The translations under genes and the position numbers were made by a program. A stretch of DNA of 64,000 nucleotides from Malurus cyaneus samueli (lineage: Eukaryota; Chordata; Aves; Passeriformes; Maluridae). How positions within the stretch are numbered: position 1 is the stretch's first letter; the number at the start of each line of letters is the position of its first letter. Shown piece by piece: positions 58,943-64,000 of this stretch. Location: assembly GCA_009741485.1 (NCBI GenBank), contig CM019216.1, positions 51,905,943-51,969,942 of the forward strand, read 5' to 3'. Under the pieces are notes generated by a model. That model saw nothing but the letters and a program-made list of their open reading frames with translations. It was not told the DNA's origin and made no database searches.

Positions 58943-59581
58943 TAGACCACCCAGAATAAGTTTTTTTACTGTTTAGTTGGAAAACCTGTCCAGTTTGTTT
59001 GCTAATTAAATTAAGCTTTTTACAGACTGAGATGGTTGTCAATATCACTGGAGCATTCCTGTTTCCACCTACACATTCTGAAGTAAAGAATTTACTGTAA
59101 AGAAATTAAATTTATTGCTGTAAAGAATTTAAAACAAGATGCCATTTTTCATTTAATTATGCCCTGGGCATGCTAGCAAGAGCACATGGGCTCTGTTCAA
59201 ATGTGCACAAGCCATGCTTGCTAATTCAGTAAATTAGGTAACTAAGAATAGAAAAATTGCTTATTAGCACCATTAAGTAAAATGCATCGAAGTAGTCAGA
59301 TTTGCAAAAAGAGCATTTTCAGGAGGCATGAGGAGGCTCCCTTTGCCTGCCCAGCCCTGCCCTCTTGTGCACAGCCACCAGAGCACAGTAGCCTGTTATT
59401 TGTGTTCCTGGGATGCCTCTGGAGGGTGATGGCTGCTCTTTACTTTCCTTCAGCACTCAGAGCAGTCTCTTTCAGGGACACTGGCTTTGCTCAGGCAGCG
59501 TGGGCCGTGTGCATTCCTAAAAAGACCAACAAGCTGGCTTTTGGGTTAGGCTCTGAATAGGGGAGGAATTTGTGCCTTAAA

Positions 59582-59620
59582 AAATCAGCTCATTGCATAA
59601 ATCAGCTCATTGCATAAATC
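59582..59620 (+). repeat. Perfect 17-bp tandem duplication plus partial third unit
   Basis: AAATCAGCTCATTGCAT occurs twice head to tail, followed by AAATC of a third unit. It is a recent-looking replication slippage product, since the copies are identical. Confidence 0.9.
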
Positions 59621-62600
59621 TTCCTAACAGCTGTGCCATCTTACTGAAAAATGCAGTATTAAGATATGTGTGTTATTGCAATGAATTTGTACAAAGGGAA
59701 GGTAATACTTCCCTGTAGTAGAAAAATGTAAACAAGGACTCATACATAATATGAACTGCTTAAATTTGCAAAAAAAATGCTGGAATTTTAATTAAATCAG
59801 TTGCAGTTTTTTCTACCCAGATGTTTTCCTGAGGCTGATTTTTAAAGTGTAACAGTGTGCATGTGTTTGTGTGTTTCTGTCTGGGGTGTGGTATGGGACG
59901 GTATGGTTATGGATAGGGTATGGAATGGCAACGGGGGATACACATTCCCTTGATTTTTGATGGCTCAGAATGTAAATTTAGGAAGAAGAACCTAAAGGTA
60001 ATGTGAAATCAAGTGAAATTTCAACAGGTGGAGGATATCTATAACAGACACAAATCATTGCAAAATATTTTTTAAGGAGTTTGGAGCATACTTACAAGTT
60101 ACAAGTTATGTTGTGATAACTGTGTATGTCCTGTGTACTTTTCCTTGCTGCTTTGTTTTTCCTTCACATTCTTATTTGAGAAAATCTGAGTTTCCCATGT
60201 TGTCTCTCCCCTGTGTATCTGCGTTTCTTAGAAATGCTGTGTAAATGTAAAATGTATTTCAAATACCATTAGTATTGAATAGAATTGGCAAACAAAAAGG
60301 AATCTTAAATAATTTGAACACGTTGAAAAAGTACTGAAGGTACTGTGAAACAGTAATGGATTTTCTTGGTTGTAGATTATTTAAGCATATGAACTTGTTC
60401 TCTTGTTAAGTAGGTTGTGCATCTGAATTTAACAAATCCGCCCTCATGTGCTCCTTATTTCTGTGAAGTGTTGCAGTGATCATGCGACCCTCTGCTGAGA
60501 GTGGAACGCCCACTTTGTGAATACATGACATGCTTGTGCCCTTCTGTGCCACTGTAAAAATAAATTTCCATTGGTGATGGGCAGTGTCTTGGAGATCATT
60601 TCAGATATCGTAGATCATGCTGCAGATCTTTAGCACTCACCGTGTTCACTTGCTGTCAAACAAGTCCTCAAGACTTACTCCTGTGAAAACCCGAGACTAA
60701 ACACAGCAAGGAACTTCATTCTTGTGGCATCTCTACTAGCACTTAATTCAAATATCTAATCAAAGCCTCTAGTGCTCTCCACACATACAGGATTTATTGT
60801 TTTCCTAATAAATTCCCATCAGATCAAGAGGTAATACCAGCTATAATTTTATTTATTGATTCTGTAAAGAAAATGAGATGAAAATTGAAATGAACTTCAC
60901 TCTTTCTGCTATTCATGACAAGCAGTAACACACTACAAGTCAGAAAAAAAAAAACAGGTTTGTAATGTTGAAACTGTCTTTTGGCTGCTCCGTCTGGTAT
61001 GGGTATATAACAAAAGTCAGTCCATAAGGAAAGTATGAAGAGGCTCAGAAATTCATCCATTCCATATCTGTGCAATGCTCAGTTTCTTAAACAATGGATT
61101 TCTCTTCTGAGCTTGCATTGTGCCTGCCTTTTACTGAGATTTTTCAAAATGCACTTGTTACCACAGAGTATTTGTGACACAAAGATGTGTCTCCTAGGGC
61201 ACTTCATCTCAAATAGGGGTAACTCAGATGGATCAGGAGGTAAGGTCTCAGGAGATAAGTATGCCTGAGTATATTTGATGGACATGTGTGTACATTTAAT
61301 ATAGGGCAAATGAGTAGTTTATTAAATACATATTAAAACTCCAGCAGAAGACATAGACCTGGATAAAAGCTTCGTGTGAAGGCACCTTGCTTTCATACTT
61401 CCAGGGTCAGGGAAGGCAAATCACCATAGGATACAAGCTCCCATTCCATTTTTGGGATTCAGCAAAGCTTAATTTGGGACTGACAATGAAGTCATGCTTT
61501 GCAGCTTCTCTGGGAGATGGCATTAGGTTCATATTCAGACTGCAAAAACTTTTCTCCTGCTTAAGTGGTAGAACTGTGTTTTGGCAAGGAGGAGGAGTTG
61601 TTCACATCACCAAACTAGAGGTGGGGAACAGCGTCCTGGATACAAAAGATCACCCACCTCCATTTATAACGTGGTGCTGTAATTCCCTGTCCTCTAATTG
61701 CAGCTGCTGCAAGGTCTCCACAGAACAAAAGGCTTCATACTGGACTCATTCAAGGTGTATGAGTATGTGTGAGAACATCTGTGATAAAGCAGTCATTCCT
61801 TATTCTGCCTTCAACATTTTCCTCCTCTTTTCTTGGATCTCTGGTGCTGCTCATAGTCCCAGTGAAAAGAGGTGATGAGGTGTATTTATCAGGCATTTGT
61901 TGAATGTTGAAAAAGCTAAAGAATTTTAAACATTGTAATAAAAAATTCTGTTTAATATGAGCTGCAGTAGGAGTTCTTCATGATGATAATTTTTTCAATA
62001 CTCTTCAGTACTAGAATTTCTCACATTCTTTTATGTTGCAGGGCTAAATTTTTAATAAGTTTTCATTTTATCAGCATTGACCTCATTTCTAAAGCAAACA
62101 TAGGATAAGAAAAGTACAGTTTCTCATTTAGACTGCTGTCAGTAAAAAGCAAATCAAGCAATTCAGCCTACAGTTGTTTAAAAAAAACAAGCACTACTGA
62201 CTTGTGCAGTTCTAAAATAGATGCATACCTTGCATTCAAGTAAGAGACAGCTGCTCATTCTGATTTAGAGATTAGTGTAATGAAATAAAGTTGGCTTTCA
62301 ATATCTAGATTTTACAAGGAACAGTGATTAGTTACAGTACTGATTAATAGATAATTATGCAATCATGTACGACATTGACCCAAGCAGAAGCCAGGAGCAA
62401 CTGGTAATGGCTAATACTAAATGAAAATTGCAGTTATTTACTTCAGTTGTTGGATACTTTCAGACAAGATTTAGAAGAGGGATTTTTTTTTTTTGGTAGA
62501 TTAGAATAAACACAGTCATTGAGAACAGATGTTTTAATACATTACTGCAGAAATGAGTCTTGATTTTGTTGTAATGTGTTGAAATGTTATAAATAAGAAG

Positions 62601-62959
62601 ACTTTTATGGAAGAATGTAAACATTCATCTTCACTTACTTAAGTTTTTGCCTTTTCATTTCTGGGGATTTTGTTTGGGATATTTTTTCCATTCTGTCAGA
62701 AAAATCTAGAAAACTATATTTTTGTACAGAACTCTTGAACACTCTTCTTTTAAAGCCAGTGTAGGTTTTTGCTGCAAAAGGATTCCAATTTGGATGCTTT
62801 TTGTACGTTTGTACATTACCAAAGTGTATTTTTCTGTTCTTATGGGGAAAGAGATAACATAATGTGATCCTTATTGATTGCTTCACTGCCTGCAGTGACC
62901 TTGCTGACATCAACACCATGCTGGGAATAGAAATGATTAGTCAACAAGAACTGTCTCTC

Positions 62960-63215
62960 TCTCCATCCTGTACAAATTTCTGTCAGTGTGTCTTGTCCTT
63001 CCTCTGCATACCTCTATGAAAAGTTACTCAGACTCCTTTATTACAAACTCAGCTCCTTATCTCTCATGGTCACCCTCACTGGACTAACTCCAGTCTGACA
63101 ATATCTCTCCTCTACTCAGGGACCCAAACTATGCATTTTTCCAGATGTGGTCTTGCAAGTTCAGAACAGAATAGAAAAATCAGTCTCCTTCATCTGCTGG
63201 ACACTCAGTGATGCT
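62960..63215 (-). mobile_element. Possible old CR1-like LINE fragment
   Basis: On the + strand the words GGTCACCCTCACTGGACTAA, CTCCAGTCTGACAATATCTC, GGGACCCAAACTATGCATTT, TTCCAGATGTGGTCTTGCAA and CTCCTTCATCTGCTGGACAC follow the order of the complement of a CR1 3' region segment as I remember it. It would therefore be inserted on the minus strand. Divergence is high and the ends are approximate. Confidence 0.5.
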
Positions 63216-64000
63216 CTCTAGTAAAAATGAAAAAGAAGTCTGATTCCACCTCAAAATCAGATACATCATAGATGATTTTTGGGAAATGTTTGTACTGAGT
63301 GTTAATTTGCTCTGCAGATATGCCATCATGAGCACTTTTAACAAATATTACTGGTGACCCAGAAATGCTCAATTGCAGGCAGCTCAAGGACTCCCTCAAA
63401 TCAAAGTCTGTAGTGGAAGTCAGATCAAAGCTGTACCCTTTCCTCCTTAGTGGAGAAAAATCAAATCATCATTTATAGGATAAATAATGAAGGAGGGGTT
63501 TTTTTGTCCTTTAGCACTCACGAACGTAGCCTGTCTGCATTGATTGCTAGTTCTGAAAGGGTACTCTGTTATGAAGAAAATTACATTTTCCGTTTTCTGA
63601 GCTGTTGCATTAATTCATAAAGAGAAGTTCCACACCATCTTCCCTGGAGATACTTTCTTCCATCCATCAGTCTGTCTTACACAGCTGCTGGTTTCTGATC
63701 ACCTCTACAGCCCTGTCTCGCCACCAGAGAGAAAATTAATTAAATGGTTAAGTCAGGGATAGCCTGGAGTGTGGTTAAGACCAGTTACGCCAAACCAGAT
63801 TGAAAGCCCTTTCAGAACATCTCTGTGACAGCCCACAGTGCCTCATACTGAGAGAAAGATGATCAGAATGCAGTAAGTACAACTCTGTCTTCTTCCAGAA
63901 GACAACTGGAATATTACATTTAATTTTAAGACTTTCCTCTGCCAATTTATAGGCTGAAGTAAGGTGAAGGAAAAAGGTGAACTTTGCTAAAGAGCAGGTT

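Noticed and set aside
61387..61875. 162-codon + strand frame, tested as the missing next EYA4 exon
   Set aside because: It does not contain the expected GEFD/SPSTPIK or Arg-Gly-Arg-Lys linker sequence and does not fit the phase.

Overview
The window looks like vertebrate, most likely avian, nuclear DNA. It is AT-rich, intron-dominated and poor in recognisable interspersed repeats. The few that can be recognised are CR1-like LINE fragments and an LTR of a bird endogenous-retrovirus type. No prokaryotic, viral-genome or organellar gene organisation is visible.

One gene accounts for all the coding sequence I can support: the middle part of the N-terminal half of EYA4 (eyes absent homolog 4), on the + strand. 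Nine coding exons can be assembled with consistent AG/GT boundaries and phases: 23143-23192, 42810-42934, 44051-44119, 49073-49165 (alternative start 49088), 54893-54959, 56884-57026, 57165-57308, 58185-58264 and 58649-58811. Together they are 934 nt (about 311 codons) open without a stop. They read as the Ser/Thr/Tyr/Pro-rich, SIX-cofactor transactivation region typical of EYA proteins. The start-codon exon was not found and probably lies upstream. The exons for the C-terminal EYA/HAD phosphatase domain were not found and should lie downstream of 64000.

Layout: 1-23142 is intron, with a 424-nt pure polypyrimidine tract and a second (TTTTC)n tract. The 50-nt exon at 23143 sits in a local CpG cluster. 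23193-42809 is a 19.6-kb intron with an apparently complete 545-bp solo LTR at 30245-30789. From 42810 to 58811 the remaining eight exons lie closer together, with introns of 138 bp to 5.7 kb; a CR1 fragment and a second, truncated copy of the same LTR lie in the intron 44120-49072. 58812-64000 is intron with a possible second CR1 fragment.

The points most worth checking are splicing-related. A 69-nt in-frame cassette exon is followed by an exon with tandem acceptors 15 nt apart, giving four in-frame outcomes that all keep a psi-K-x-E (SUMO-type) motif. The 50-nt exon begins with GTAAAG directly after the acceptor AG, as recursive-splice exons do. I found no new multi-gene system; most long open frames in the window are chance or simple-repeat readings inside introns.
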